Shown here piece by piece: positions 1 through 10,000 of a DNA stretch of 64,000 bases (within the stretch, counting starts at the first letter, position 1; every line of letters begins with the position of its first letter). The DNA is from DASWUZ01 sp036401375. Its GTDB lineage: Bacteria; Acidobacteriota; Terriglobia; Terriglobales; Acidobacteriaceae. The position numbers and the translations under genes were made by a program. The stretch covers positions 124,001 to 188,000 of the forward strand of contig DASWVB010000002.1 of assembly GCA_036401375.1 (NCBI GenBank). Reading direction: 5' to 3'. Below the pieces are notes generated by a model, which was given only the letters and a program-made list of their open reading frames with translations, made no database searches and was not told where the DNA came from.

Positions 1-407
1 GCAGCTTCACCCCGGCCGAGTTTCTCGAGCAGATGAAGGCCGAGTCACAGGTCCTGCCGGATGGAGGGCTCGGGGTGCTGGTGCGAATGGCCGAGAGCTC
101 CGGTCTGCAGCTCGCGATCCTCAATAACGAGGCACGTGAGCTGAACGACTACCGGCTTCAGCAGTTCAACCTGACTCCTTTCTTCGAGTGCTTCCTGAGT
201 TCGTGCTACGTGGGACTGCGCAAACCCGATCCAAAGATTTACCAGCGAGGGCTTGACATATTGCAACGTTCGGCAGGTGAAGTGGTCTTCATCGATGACC
301 GTGCAGAGAATGTGGCGCCTGCGGCAGCGCTGGGCATGCATGGAATTCAATTTCGAAATCCGGCGCAATTGTGCAGCGAGTTAGCGCTTCTGGGAATCAA
401 CATCTGA
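1..407 (+). CDS. HAD-superfamily hydrolase, subfamily IA (5'-truncated by window edge)
   Basis: Reading frame is open from base 3, so the gene begins before the window. The visible 135 residues are the second half of a HAD-like phosphatase. Motif II is seen as ILNNEA, motif III lysine in RKPDPKIYQ, and motif IV as VFIDDRAENV followed by the usual A-x-x-x-G-M-x-G-I-x-F stretch. The nucleophile DxD motif lies outside the window. This pattern fits haloacid dehalogenase-like or epoxide-hydrolase-N-like HAD proteins acting on small phosphorylated metabolites; the substrate cannot be told. It lies 68 bp upstream of gnd on the same strand, so it may be co-transcribed with the sugar-phosphate genes. 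Confidence 0.85.
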   Translation, partial: SFTPAEFLEQMKAESQVLPDGGLGVLVRMAESSGLQLAILNNEARELNDYRLQQFNLTPFFECFLSSCYVGLRKPDPKIYQRGLDILQRSAGEVVFIDDRAENVAPAAALGMHGIQFRNPAQLCSELALLGINI

Positions 408-475
408 CGAGTCGTGGCATGGCATTCAAGCTGCAGTTTAACCAGCGAGTCTAGAGCAACGCGGAGGATAGCATC

Positions 476-1381
476 ATGGAACTTGGAATCATCGGCCTGG
501 GCAAGATGGGCGGTAACATGGCTGAGCGGCTGCGGCTGGCTGGTCACAAGGTGGTCGGCTTCGACTTCAGCGCCGATGCAGTCAAGAAGCTCTCGGACGC
601 TGGATCGGTAGGGGCGTCGACTCTCGAAGACATGGTGAAGAACCTGCAGGCTCCGCGGGCGATCTGGATCATGGTGCCGTCGGGCGACCCGGTCGATCAG
701 ACGATTGCGAAGCTTGAGCCCCTGATGGCGAAGGGCGATACGTTCATCGACGGCGGCAACTCGAACTACAAGGATTCGCAGCGGCGTCATGCGCAGTTGA
801 CGGCGAAGGGTTTCAACTTCGTCGACGTGGGCACGTCGGGCGGTGTGTGGGGCCTGAAGGAGGGCTACAGCATGATGATCGGCGGCGACGAGGAGCCGGT
901 CGAGCGTCTGCGGCCGATCTTCGAGACCCTGGCGCCGGCAAAGGACCAGGGCTGGGGCCGTGTAGGTCCGGCGGGTGCGGGCCACTTCGTGAAGATGGTG
1001 CACAACGGCATCGAGTACGGCATGATGCAGTCTTACGCAGAGGGGTTCTCGATCATGAAGGCGAAGACGCCTCTGAACCTGGACCTGACACAGATCTCGG
1101 AGATCTGGCGCTTTGGCAGCGTGGTGCGGTCGTGGCTGCTTGACCTGACCGCCGATGCGCTCAAGAAGAACCCCACGCTCGATGGTCTCGAGGCTTATGT
1201 GGCCGACTCGGGCGAGGGTCGGTGGACGGTCTTCGAAGCGATCGATCTGAACGTCTCCGCGCCGGTGATTACCGAGTCGCTGATCCGGCGCATCCGCTCC
1301 CGTGAAGAGAACAACTTCACCGACCGCATGCTCGCGATCATGCGCAACGCGTTCGGCGGTCACGCGGTCAAGAAAGACTAA
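476..1381 (+). CDS. gnd: 6-phosphogluconate dehydrogenase, decarboxylating (short, likely NAD-dependent type)
   Basis: This protein oxidatively decarboxylates 6-phosphogluconate to ribulose 5-phosphate in the cytosolic pentose phosphate pathway. The N-terminus is a Rossmann fold with GIIGLGKMGGNMA, followed by the IWIMVPSG and DGGNSNYKDS segments and the substrate-binding GTSGGVWGLKEGY and GHFVKMVHNGIEYG blocks, which contain the catalytic lysine and the H-N pair. At 301 residues it matches the short GntZ/YqeC-like class rather than the 470-residue NADP enzyme; NAD preference is inferred from class membership only. An ATG follows AGGATAGC. It is 47 bp upstream of zwf on the same strand, consistent with one operon. 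Confidence 0.95.
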   Translation: MELGIIGLGKMGGNMAERLRLAGHKVVGFDFSADAVKKLSDAGSVGASTLEDMVKNLQAPRAIWIMVPSGDPVDQTIAKLEPLMAKGDTFIDGGNSNYKDSQRRHAQLTAKGFNFVDVGTSGGVWGLKEGYSMMIGGDEEPVERLRPIFETLAPAKDQGWGRVGPAGAGHFVKMVHNGIEYGMMQSYAEGFSIMKAKTPLNLDLTQISEIWRFGSVVRSWLLDLTADALKKNPTLDGLEAYVADSGEGRWTVFEAIDLNVSAPVITESLIRRIRSREENNFTDRMLAIMRNAFGGHAVKKD

Positions 1382-1428
1382 TCCAAGCTTTCGCATGATG
1401 AGCAGGGCAGTATCGGAGGGTAGTTCTG

Positions 1429-2970
1429 ATGGCATCGGACGTAATTGTTTCGCCGGAAGATTTGAAACAGGCCACCGCTGGGAGTGAGCGAGTCCCCGAG
1501 CCGGGGATCGTCGTGATCTTTGGCGCATCCGGTGACTTGACCAAGCGCAAGCTGCTGCCTGCGCTGTTCCACCTCGAGCAGGCTGGGCTGCTGCCGAAGG
1601 AGTTCTCGATTGTGGGCGTGGCCCGCCGTCCTATCAAGGACGAGTTCGTGGCGGATATGAAGGATGGCATCCTGAAGTTCGGCGGCGTCAAGGAAGGCGC
1701 GGACAAGCTGGATGACTTCATCGGGAAGATCACCTACTTCGCTCTGAACTTCGATGACGACGCCGACGGTTATGACAAGCTGAGCGCCTTCCTTGCCGAA
1801 ATCGACAAGCAGAAGGGTACGAAGGGCAACCGGCTCTTCTATCTTGCGACTGCGCCGGAATACTTCGCTGACATCATCAACCGGCTTGGGGCCAAGGGCA
1901 TGGCGCAGCCCAAGCAGGGCACTGTCAGGGCGATCATCGAGAAGCCCTTCGGGCACGACCTGCAGTCCGCGCGCCAGTTGAACGATGACGTCAACAAAGT
2001 GTTCCACGAAGATCAGATCTTTCGCATCGATCACTACCTTGGCAAGGAGACGGTGCAGAATGTGCTGGTCTTCCGGTTTGCCAACGGCATCTTTGAGCCG
2101 ACGTGGAACCGGAACTACATCGACCACGTGCAGATTACGGCATCGGAGAGCATCGGCATCGAGGGGCGTGGCCCGTTCTATGAGAAGGCGGGAGCGCTGC
2201 GCGACGTGGTGCAGAACCACATGATGGAGCTGCTCTCGTTCGTGGCCATGGAGCCGCCCGTCTCCTTTGAGGCCAATGCGGTGCGCCGTGAGAAGGTGAA
2301 GGTCTGGCGCTCGATGAAGGCGATCCCGATCACCGACACGATCCGCGGACAGTACGGGCCCGGCGTTGTCGATGGGCAGCCGGTGAAGGGTTACCGGCAG
2401 GAAGATCGCGTCGATCCCAACTCCTCGACAGAGACTTTTGCGGCGGTGAAGCTCGAGATCGAGAACTGGCGCTGGGCGGGCGTCCCGTTCTACCTGCGCG
2501 CCGGTAAAAGGCTTCCAAAGCGCACCACGGAGATCACGATCCAATATAAGCAGCCGCCGATGCTGCTCTTTAATCGCGAACACTCCGGACCGTGCAGCGA
2601 GATCCAGCCGAATTTGATCTCAATGCGCATTCAGCCGGATGAGGGAATCTCGCTGCGTTTCGGGGCCAAGGTGCCGAGTCCGGATATGTCGGTCTGCCCG
2701 GTCATCATGGACTTCAACTACGCGGCTGCGTTCGGTGTCTCCTCGGCGAACGGCTACGAGCGGCTGCTGCTGGATGCCATGCTGGGTGATGCGACGCTCT
2801 TTGCCCATCGTGACGGAGTGGAGGCTACCTGGGCGCTCTACACACCTATCCTCGACGAGTGGGCGGCTACCAAGCCGACGGAGTTTCCCAACTATGCGGC
2901 TGGCAAGTGGGGACCGGCGGCGGCCGAGGACTTCATCAAGCGCGATGGACGCACGTGGCGGACGCTCTAG
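1429..2970 (+). CDS. zwf: glucose-6-phosphate 1-dehydrogenase
   Basis: Catalyses NAD(P)-dependent oxidation of glucose 6-phosphate to 6-phosphogluconolactone. The protein is 513 residues, the usual length. The coenzyme fold is seen as VVIFGASGDLTKRKLLPAL, and the active-site block as RIDHYLGKETVQN, with the conserved His-Tyr-Leu-Gly-Lys. The segment IIEKPFGHDLQSA is the second family signature. The C-terminal domain shows FYLRAGKRLPKRTTEI. It lies between gnd and pgl, so all three enzymes of the oxidative branch are adjacent. ATG start with GGAGGG 12 bp upstream. Confidence 0.97.
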   Translation: MASDVIVSPEDLKQATAGSERVPEPGIVVIFGASGDLTKRKLLPALFHLEQAGLLPKEFSIVGVARRPIKDEFVADMKDGILKFGGVKEGADKLDDFIGKITYFALNFDDDADGYDKLSAFLAEIDKQKGTKGNRLFYLATAPEYFADIINRLGAKGMAQPKQGTVRAIIEKPFGHDLQSARQLNDDVNKVFHEDQIFRIDHYLGKETVQNVLVFRFANGIFEPTWNRNYIDHVQITASESIGIEGRGPFYEKAGALRDVVQNHMMELLSFVAMEPPVSFEANAVRREKVKVWRSMKAIPITDTIRGQYGPGVVDGQPVKGYRQEDRVDPNSSTETFAAVKLEIENWRWAGVPFYLRAGKRLPKRTTEITIQYKQPPMLLFNREHSGPCSEIQPNLISMRIQPDEGISLRFGAKVPSPDMSVCPVIMDFNYAAAFGVSSANGYERLLLDAMLGDATLFAHRDGVEATWALYTPILDEWAATKPTEFPNYAAGKWGPAAAEDFIKRDGRTWRTL

Positions 2971-3107
2971 GCGGCGATTCGCCTGGCGCGCAAGGATGGG
3001 GGCGGCTGTCTCTCGGCCGTCCAGCCCCGTCCATCGACGTTTCCTGCCATTTTCACTGCATATACTCGCTTGCCGAAGTAGTATCCCTGGAGGATTGAAC
3101 AGCGATC

Positions 3108-3899
3108 ATGGCAACTGAAGCTCATTACCAGGTCTCCTCTTCGCCGGCCGAGATGAGCCGCCTCGCTGCGGAGCGGCTGGTGGGGCAGGTGGAGTCGGCA
3201 GTCGCCGCCCGAGGGGTTGCGCGGGTCGCGATCTCCGGTGGAAGCACTCCCAAGCCGATGTTTGAACTGCTGGCAAACCCCGCTGAGCCCTACTTGACGC
3301 GCATGCCGTGGAGCCGAGTCGAACTCTTCTGGGTGGATGAGCGCTGCGTCGCCCCCGACAACGATGAAAGCAACTACCGCATGACCCGCGAGGCAATGCT
3401 GGACAAGATTCCGCTGCACCCGGCGCAGGTCTTCCGCATGGAGGGGGAGCTCGACCCGGAGGATGCCGCGACTCGCTACGAGGCGGTGATCCGCAGGCAG
3501 TTTGGCCTGGAAGGTGCGCAGGCGCCGGTCTTTGACGTGGTGTCGCTGGGAATGGGTCCGGACGGCCATACGGCGTCGCTGTTCCCTCACACGGCGGCTC
3601 TGCAGGAGCGGTCGAGGCTGGTGGTCGCGAACCATGTTCCTCAGAAGGATACCTGGCGTATCACGCTGACTCTGCCCGTAATCCTTGCCGGGCGGGACGT
3701 GTCGTTTCTCATCCAGGGCGGCGACAAGGCGCATGTGCTGCATGAGGTGCTGCTGGGTGCGCGCGATCCGGAGACGTACCCTTCGCAGCTGATCCGGCCC
3801 GAGACGGGGAAGCTGGTGCTGATCCTCGACAGGCAGGCAGCAGCCGATTTGCCTGCTCCCGGGCCGAATGGCTGGGGAAAGATGGAGATGGCGGAATGA
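3108..3899 (+). CDS. pgl: 6-phosphogluconolactonase
   Basis: Hydrolyses 6-phosphogluconolactone to 6-phosphogluconate, between Zwf and Gnd in the pathway. The 263-residue protein has the DevB/SOL signature: VAISGGSTPKPMFELLA near residue 40, LFWVDERCVAPDNDESNYRM near 75 and SLGMGPDGHTASLFPH near 145. ATG start preceded by GGAGG at 3090. It overlaps glk by 4 bp (ATGA), indicating translational coupling; the gap to zwf is 137 bp. Confidence 0.95.
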   Translation: MATEAHYQVSSSPAEMSRLAAERLVGQVESAVAARGVARVAISGGSTPKPMFELLANPAEPYLTRMPWSRVELFWVDERCVAPDNDESNYRMTREAMLDKIPLHPAQVFRMEGELDPEDAATRYEAVIRRQFGLEGAQAPVFDVVSLGMGPDGHTASLFPHTAALQERSRLVVANHVPQKDTWRITLTLPVILAGRDVSFLIQGGDKAHVLHEVLLGARDPETYPSQLIRPETGKLVLILDRQAAADLPAPGPNGWGKMEMAE

Positions 3900-4930
3900 T
3901 CCTCGCCGGGGACGTGGGCGGCACGAAGGTGCATCTTGCGATCTACGAGTTCGGCGACGGCAAGCTGCTGCATGTGCGCGACGAGCAGTACCCCGCCCGG
4001 GATTATGCCGGCCTGGAAGAGATAGTCCGGCAGTTTATGGGCGAATCCCTAGTCACGGAGCAGATCACCGCGGCGTGCTTTGGGGTGCCGGGCCCGGTGC
4101 GCGGGGGGCGGTTGAAGCTGACCAACCTGCCGTGGCAGCTTGACAGCCATGAGCTCTCGCACAACTTGAGTATCGACCACGTCTTCCTCATTAACGACCT
4201 CGAGGCGAATGGCTACGGTATTCCGGAGCTCAGTCCGGCGCAGATATTCGTGTTGAGCGAGGGGGACGTGAGCGCGGTCGGCAATCGCGGTCTGGTGTCC
4301 GCGGGGACCGGGCTCGGTGAAGGCGTGCTGGTGTGGAATGGGAAGACCCACTTTCCGATTGCGTCCGAGGGCGGTCATTGTGATTTTGCGCCGCGTAACG
4401 AGGTCGAGATTGACCTGCTTCGCTACCTGCAACGTATTGTTGGCGGCCGGGTGAGTGTGGAGCGGGTCGTCTCGGGGCTGGGTTTGCAGAATATCTATAA
4501 CTTCCTTCGCGACGAGAAGGGTCTTGATGAGCCGGCATGGCTGCGGGACCGGCTGCTATCGGAAGACCGGAATGCCGTGGTCGGGGAGCTGGCAGAGACC
4601 GGTGCGAACGAGCTTTGTTCGCGGACCCTGGACATCTTTGTCTCGGCTTACGGCGCCGAGGCGGGGAACCTGGCGCTGAAGGTGCTGTCTGTCGGGGGCA
4701 TGTACCTTGGCGGCGGCATTGCGCCGAAGATCATGAAGAAGATGAAGGATGGCGACTTCATGAAGGCGTTCACCGATAAAGGACGTCTCAGCGATCTTCT
4801 GATCAAGACGCCGGTGCGCATCATCCTCGACAGCCGGGCCGCGTTGATGGGTGCTGCTGCTTATGCCGAGGCGAGGGCGGCCGAGATTGGCGGGATGTCT
4901 GCGCGCGCGGCTTCGGTGCGCTTCTCCTAA
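3896..4930 (+). CDS. glk: glucokinase
   Basis: ATP-dependent phosphorylation of glucose to glucose 6-phosphate, feeding Zwf encoded just upstream. The 344-residue protein starts with the phosphate-1 motif LAGDVGGTKVHLAIYEFG, followed by the sugar-binding LTNLPWQLD and FLINDLEANGYG segments, the AGTGLGEG phosphate-2 motif and the EGGHCDFAPR signature typical of the proteobacterial-type Glk family rather than ROK kinases. The ATG overlaps the pgl stop. The last ~20 residues are Ala-rich and variable. Confidence 0.94.
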   Translation: MILAGDVGGTKVHLAIYEFGDGKLLHVRDEQYPARDYAGLEEIVRQFMGESLVTEQITAACFGVPGPVRGGRLKLTNLPWQLDSHELSHNLSIDHVFLINDLEANGYGIPELSPAQIFVLSEGDVSAVGNRGLVSAGTGLGEGVLVWNGKTHFPIASEGGHCDFAPRNEVEIDLLRYLQRIVGGRVSVERVVSGLGLQNIYNFLRDEKGLDEPAWLRDRLLSEDRNAVVGELAETGANELCSRTLDIFVSAYGAEAGNLALKVLSVGGMYLGGGIAPKIMKKMKDGDFMKAFTDKGRLSDLLIKTPVRIILDSRAALMGAAAYAEARAAEIGGMSARAASVRFS

Positions 4931-5327
4931 GGCCTTAGGTTTCGTTGCCGCCGTCGAAGTTGGTCAGCATACCATCCGTTTCGCTACTACTCCAAGGATG
5001 TCGACTTATCTGCTGGCGTTGCTGGTGGGGACTTCGAGTGTGTGTCGGGGGAGAGCGAAGGCACGCCGGGGCGCCTGTGCTACTCCGGGTAAGGCTAAGC
5101 TGGGTAGGTATGCGCTAAGTGCGGCGGAATATTTCCTGCGTTATCACGATCAAAATTTTGGAATAGCCATTCCGTAGAAGGCTCGCAGCGCGCTCTCAGA
5201 GGTGCGATAAACCAGATCAGCGACTGCATCGCCGTTCGGGCTGCCCAGGAGCCCTGCCCCAGGGCTTGCTGCAGAAGCAGAACTGACAGCATTATGCCGG
5301 ACCGCCATGCCGGAGTGTTCGGCACCG
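4931..5327. other. intergenic region between convergent glk and peptidase genes
   Basis: About 400 bp with no convincing gene; short open frames here are fragmentary with no recognisable motif. A perfect 7-bp hairpin with a 3-nt loop, AGCCCTG-CCC-CAGGGCT, sits at 5250-5266. It has no adjoining T-tract, so it may help stop convergent transcripts but is not a classical terminator. Confidence 0.5.
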
Positions 5328-6794
5328 CTACCGGGTGAGCGCCTTGAGGTACTGGTAGAAGAAGTCGACGCCCTGGTAAAAGGATGAGACGAGCACGCGC
5401 TCATCTTTTCCATGCGCGCGTTCATCGTTGATATCGATGGCGACACCGGAGATGCCGTAGGTGGGCAGCCCGGCGGCGTTGGTATAGACGCCATCGGAGG
5501 CGCCGTTGGCCATTGTGGGGATGACGGGAGTGCCGGGCCAGAACCGCGCTGAGACCGCTTCGAGGTTATCCATCACATCTTGTCTGAGCGGGACAGGCGG
5601 AAGCGCCTGCGCATTGGGAGCGGTGTCGAACACGTCGCCTGCATCATTGACGTACCGCACGACTATCTTCGGATCATCGAGGATAGAGATGAGCTGGTGG
5701 CGAATCTCTTCCCGGGAGTGGCCGGGCAGGATGCGGCAGTTGACATTTGCCTGGGCCATCTGGGGAAGGGCATTGTTGGCGTGACCTGCCTGGAGGCGGG
5801 TAGCGACGCAGGTGGTGCGTATGCTTGCGTTGTTTCCCGGCGTTTGCGAGAGCCGCTCGATCCCGGCCTGGTCAGGCGGAGATTGCAGTATGCCGCGCGC
5901 GTCGGAGGCAATCTGACCTGACCCCAACTCGCTCATGCGTTTAAAGTAGGCCCGCGTGACTGGATTTAACTCGAAGGGAAAGGTGTACCCCTGCAGCCTG
6001 GTCAGCGCAGCGGCGAGGTGATAGATGGCGTTATCGGGCACGGGCAGCGAACTGTGACCGCCCGGATTGGTCACCGTCAGCTGATAGTCGGCGTAGAGCT
6101 TTTCACTGGCGTCCACATCGACGCTGAGGAGCTTGCCGTCGCGGGTGTCTACCCCGCCGCCGTCGTGGTTGAGCACGAACTCGGCGTCGACCAGTTCGCG
6201 ACGGTTCTTGAGCAGCCAGTCGATGCCGTTGGATTTGCCGCCCTCCTCATCGGCGGTGAGGGCGAGGATGATGTCGCGGTCTGGTCGGTAACCCTCCTGC
6301 TTCATGCGGATGAGGGTGGTGACCATGATCGCGTCTCCGTCCTTCATGTCCTGGGTGCCGCGACCGTAGTAGTAGCCGTCTTTTTCCACAAACTGGAAGG
6401 GGTTGGTGGACCAGTCTTCGCGACGAGCCTCGACCACGTCGATATGGCCGATGAGCAGGATGGGCTTGTGGGCGCCAGTGCCTCGCAGGCGCGCGACCAT
6501 ATTCCCCTTGCGTGGGTTCGGCCCCAGCACCAGAACGTCGGCAGGGGGAAAGCCGGCGTCGAGCAGGCGCTTTGCCATGGCCTCGGCCGCCACCGTCGTG
6601 CTGCCTACAGAGTCCGTGGTGTTGATCTCTACTAACTGCTTGAAGATGTCGTGTGAGAGGGTGCGGGTCGCGTCATCTACCTGCCCATACGCTGCGGCGC
6701 TGAGGCTCGCGCCAAGCAGGGCCAGTCCAGCAAAGGTGGTCATGTCCCGGCATTTTTGCAAAGACCGGGCAGAGCCACTAAGAGCTTGAGGCAC
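5328..6794 (-). CDS. exported M20-family metallopeptidase (succinyl-diaminopimelate desuccinylase/carboxypeptidase-like)
   Basis: Zinc-dependent M20/M28-type peptidase, probably periplasmic. The GTG at 6794 has GGAG five bases upstream and gives a signal peptide with a basic n-region (SARSLQKCRD) and a hydrophobic core ending at AAAYGQ. An upstream ATG at 6863 lacks this logic. Metal ligands appear in order: LIGHIDVVEA (His), GRGTQDMKDGDA (Asp), ADEEGGKSNG (Glu-Glu), VLNHDGGG and, near the C-terminus, HGKDERV (His). The dimerisation domain contains NPGGHSSLPVPDNAIY. Substrate unknown. It stands alone, convergent with glk and divergent from gltB. Confidence 0.88.
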   Translation of the reverse strand: MPQALSGSARSLQKCRDMTTFAGLALLGASLSAAAYGQVDDATRTLSHDIFKQLVEINTTDSVGSTTVAAEAMAKRLLDAGFPPADVLVLGPNPRKGNMVARLRGTGAHKPILLIGHIDVVEARREDWSTNPFQFVEKDGYYYGRGTQDMKDGDAIMVTTLIRMKQEGYRPDRDIILALTADEEGGKSNGIDWLLKNRRELVDAEFVLNHDGGGVDTRDGKLLSVDVDASEKLYADYQLTVTNPGGHSSLPVPDNAIYHLAAALTRLQGYTFPFELNPVTRAYFKRMSELGSGQIASDARGILQSPPDQAGIERLSQTPGNNASIRTTCVATRLQAGHANNALPQMAQANVNCRILPGHSREEIRHQLISILDDPKIVVRYVNDAGDVFDTAPNAQALPPVPLRQDVMDNLEAVSARFWPGTPVIPTMANGASDGVYTNAAGLPTYGISGVAIDINDERAHGKDERVLVSSFYQGVDFFYQYLKALTR

Positions 6795-7053
6795 GGAGTC
6801 TCCATTTACAGATGGGGTTGAAGCTGAGGTTATCAGAACGAGGACGGCGCGGCGACGAGGCAATGGAGTTCCGCCTGGTCGCAGAGATTCCTGCGTGAAT
6901 CCGGCGAATCGCCAATAAGTTTTCCTATGACGGAGGGTTTTTCGCTATATTAGGAATCTCACGCTGAATCAAAATCGAGGAAACTGTCCAGCCAGCAGGA
7001 CGGTGCGAGCGCACTCCTTTTCACTCCAAACCTGGGTAAGAGGACACAGACCA

Positions 7054-7076
7054 GCCCCCGCCGGCGCCGGGGTTTT
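7054..7076 (+). promoter_or_regulatory. GC-rich hairpin with T-run just upstream of gltB
   Basis: The sequence CCCCGCCGGCGCCGGGG followed by TTTT lies about 20 bp before the gltB start codon. It can form a strong stem and resembles an intrinsic terminator/attenuator in the leader. The SD-like GAGGGA is downstream of it. Regulation by attenuation is an inference; no leader peptide was identified. Confidence 0.35.
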
Positions 7077-7094
7077 CAGAGTTCAGAGGGAACC

Positions 7095-10000
7095 ATGCGA
7101 CAACCAGACCGTTTAGCCGGCCTCCCCCCGGCACAGGGTTTATACCATCCGAGCAACGAACACGACGCGTGCGGCATGGGCTTCGTGGCCAACATTCGCG
7201 GTCAAAAGAGCCACGACATTATCCTCAAGGGCATCGAGGTACTCATCAACCTCACCCACCGGGGCGCGTCCGGCTGCGACCCGGAGACGGGCGACGGGGC
7301 TGGCCTGCTTATCCAGATCCCGCACAGCTTCTTCGCGCGCGAGTGTGCTGCGCTGGGCTTTACGCTGCCTGAGGCGGGCGCTTACGGCGTTGGAATGGTC
7401 TTCCTGCCGGTCGAGAAACATGAACGGCTGCAGTGCGAGGGGATATTCGAGCGCATCCTGTCAGAGGAGGGCTTGAAGACTCTTGGCTGGCGCGACCTGC
7501 CGGTCGAGGGAAATGCGATCGGGCGCGATGCGCGCGCCTCGCAACCTTATATCCAGCAGATTTTTATAGCTCGCCCTGAGGGAATGACCGAAGACGTATT
7601 CGAGCGCAAGCTCTACGTCGTGCGCAAGCGTACCGAGTCCGAAATTGCCAGGAACCAGGAGATCGAGGACAAGGAGACGTTTTACATCCCCTCCCTGTCG
7701 TCTCGCACCATCATTTACAAGGGCCTGCTGCTGGCGCCCCAGATCGCGCACTTCTACACCGACCTGTCTGACCCGGAGGTCGTCAGCGCTCTCTGCCTGG
7801 TGCATCAGCGCTTCTCGACCAATACTTTCCCGAGCTGGCCGCGCGCTCATCCTTACCACTACATTGCGCACAACGGCGAGATCAACACGGTGCGCGGCAA
7901 TGTGAACTGGATGCGGGCGCGCCAGTCGATCATCGAGTCGCCTCTGTTCGGCGATGACATCAAGAAGCTCTTCCCGATCATCGAGCCGAGCGGCAGCGAC
8001 TCTGCTGCATTCGATAACGCGGTAGAGCTGCTGTTCCAGGCGGGCCGTTCTCTGCCGCATGTCATGTCAATGCTGATTCCGGAGGCATGGTCGGGCAATC
8101 CCCACATGGAGCCGGAGAAGCGCGCCTTTTACGAGTACCACGCCTCCCTGATGGAGCCTTGGGACGGACCGGCGGCGATCGCCTTCACCGACGGACGGGT
8201 GATTGGCGCGACCCTCGACCGCAACGGGCTGAGGCCCGGGCGCTATCTCGTCACCAACGATGACATGGTCGTGGTTGCGTCGGAGGCTGGCGTGCTCGAC
8301 GTGCCCTCTGCCAATGTGAAGAAGAAAGGCCGCCTGCAGCCGGGCAAGATGTTTCTTGTCGACCTGGTCGCGGGCCGCATCATTCCCGACAGCGAGATCA
8401 AGGAGCAGCTCGCGTCGCGCCAGCCTTACGGGCAATGGCTCAAGGAGAACCAGATCAGCCTCGAGGGCGTGCCGGAGCCGACGCGGGTGCATGGTTCGGA
8501 CCACGACACGATCCTGCGCCGGCAGCGTGCGTTCGGCTATTCGGAGGAGGACCTGAAGATGGTCCTCGGACCAATGGCAGCAAAGGGCGAGGAGCCGATC
8601 GGCTCGATGGGGACAGACACGCCGCTGGCCTGCCTGTCGGATCGTCCGCAGATGCTGTTCAACTACTTCAAGCAGCTCTTTGCGCAGGTGACGAACCCGC
8701 CGATCGACCCCATCCGTGAAGAGATGGTGATGTCGCTGATCAGCTATATCGGTACGGAGCGGAACATCCTGGAAGAGACGCCGCTGAACTGCCAGACGCT
8801 CTGCCTGCCTACTCCGATCCTGACCAACCGTGACCTTGAAAAGCTGCGCCGGGTCTCCAGTGGAGATCTGCTGGCGACGACGCTGCCGGCGCTGTTCCGT
8901 GCGGCGGATGGCGAGGCTGGTTTGAAGCGAGGTCTCGACGAACTGTGCCAGCGCGCCTCGCTGGCGGTGAGATCCGGCTACACGCTGCTTATCCTGTCGG
9001 ACCGCGGCGTCGATGCACACTATGCGCCGATCCCGAGCCTGCTGGCGTTGGCGGCGGTGCATAACCTGCTGGTGCGCGAAGAGACCCGCACCCAGGTCGC
9101 ATTGATCATCGAGTCTGGCGAGCCGCGCGAGGTAATGCATTTTGCGCTGCTGATCGGCTACGGTGCGAGCGCGGTCAACCCTTACCTGGCTATCGAGTCG
9201 CTCCGCAACCAGGCTCGCCGCGGTTATTTGCCGGCAGGCGTCACTCCGGAGATCGCGGTCAAGAACTTCTTCAAGGCGATCAACAAGGGGCTGCTGAAGA
9301 CCTTTTCCAAGATGGGCATCTCGACGCTGCAGAGCTACCGCGGCGCGCAGGTCTTTGAGGCTATCGGGTTGAACCGGACGCTGATCGATAACTACTTTAC
9401 CGGGACCGCGTCGCGCATCGAGGGTATCGGGCTGGAGGTGATCGCCCGCGAGGCCCAGCTGAAGCATGAGTATGCGTTCCGCCCGGCCACGGATTCAGAG
9501 ACGACGCTTGCCGTCGGTGGGACTTACCAGTTCCGCATGGATGGCGAATATCACCTGCTGAACCCGCTGACGATCAGTAAGCTGCAGCATTCGGTGCGAC
9601 AGAACAATCCCGCGACGTTCAAGGAGTATACCGACCTGGTCAACGACCAGAGCCGTGTTCGCTGCACCCTGCGCGGGCTGATGCAGATCAAGAAGGCAAA
9701 GGTACCGGTCTCGATCGAAGAGGTCGAACCCGCGGCAGAGATCGTGAAGCGCTTCATGACCGGAGCGATGTCGTACGGATCGATCAGCAAAGAGGCGCAC
9801 GAGACCCTGGCGATCGCCATGAACCGCATTGGCGGTAAGTCGAATACGGGTGAGGGCGGTGAGGACGAGGAGCGCTTCAAGCGCGATGAGAATGGCGACC
9901 TGCGCCGCAGTGCGGTGAAGCAGATCGCGTCCGGAAGATTTGGGGTTACGACCAATTACCTGATCAATGCCGACGAGTTGCAGATCAAGATGGCGCAGGG

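Noticed and set aside
6864..7094. Glutamine- or other amino-acid riboswitch upstream of gltB
   Set aside because: No known aptamer core could be identified; only a GC hairpin with a T-run is supported.
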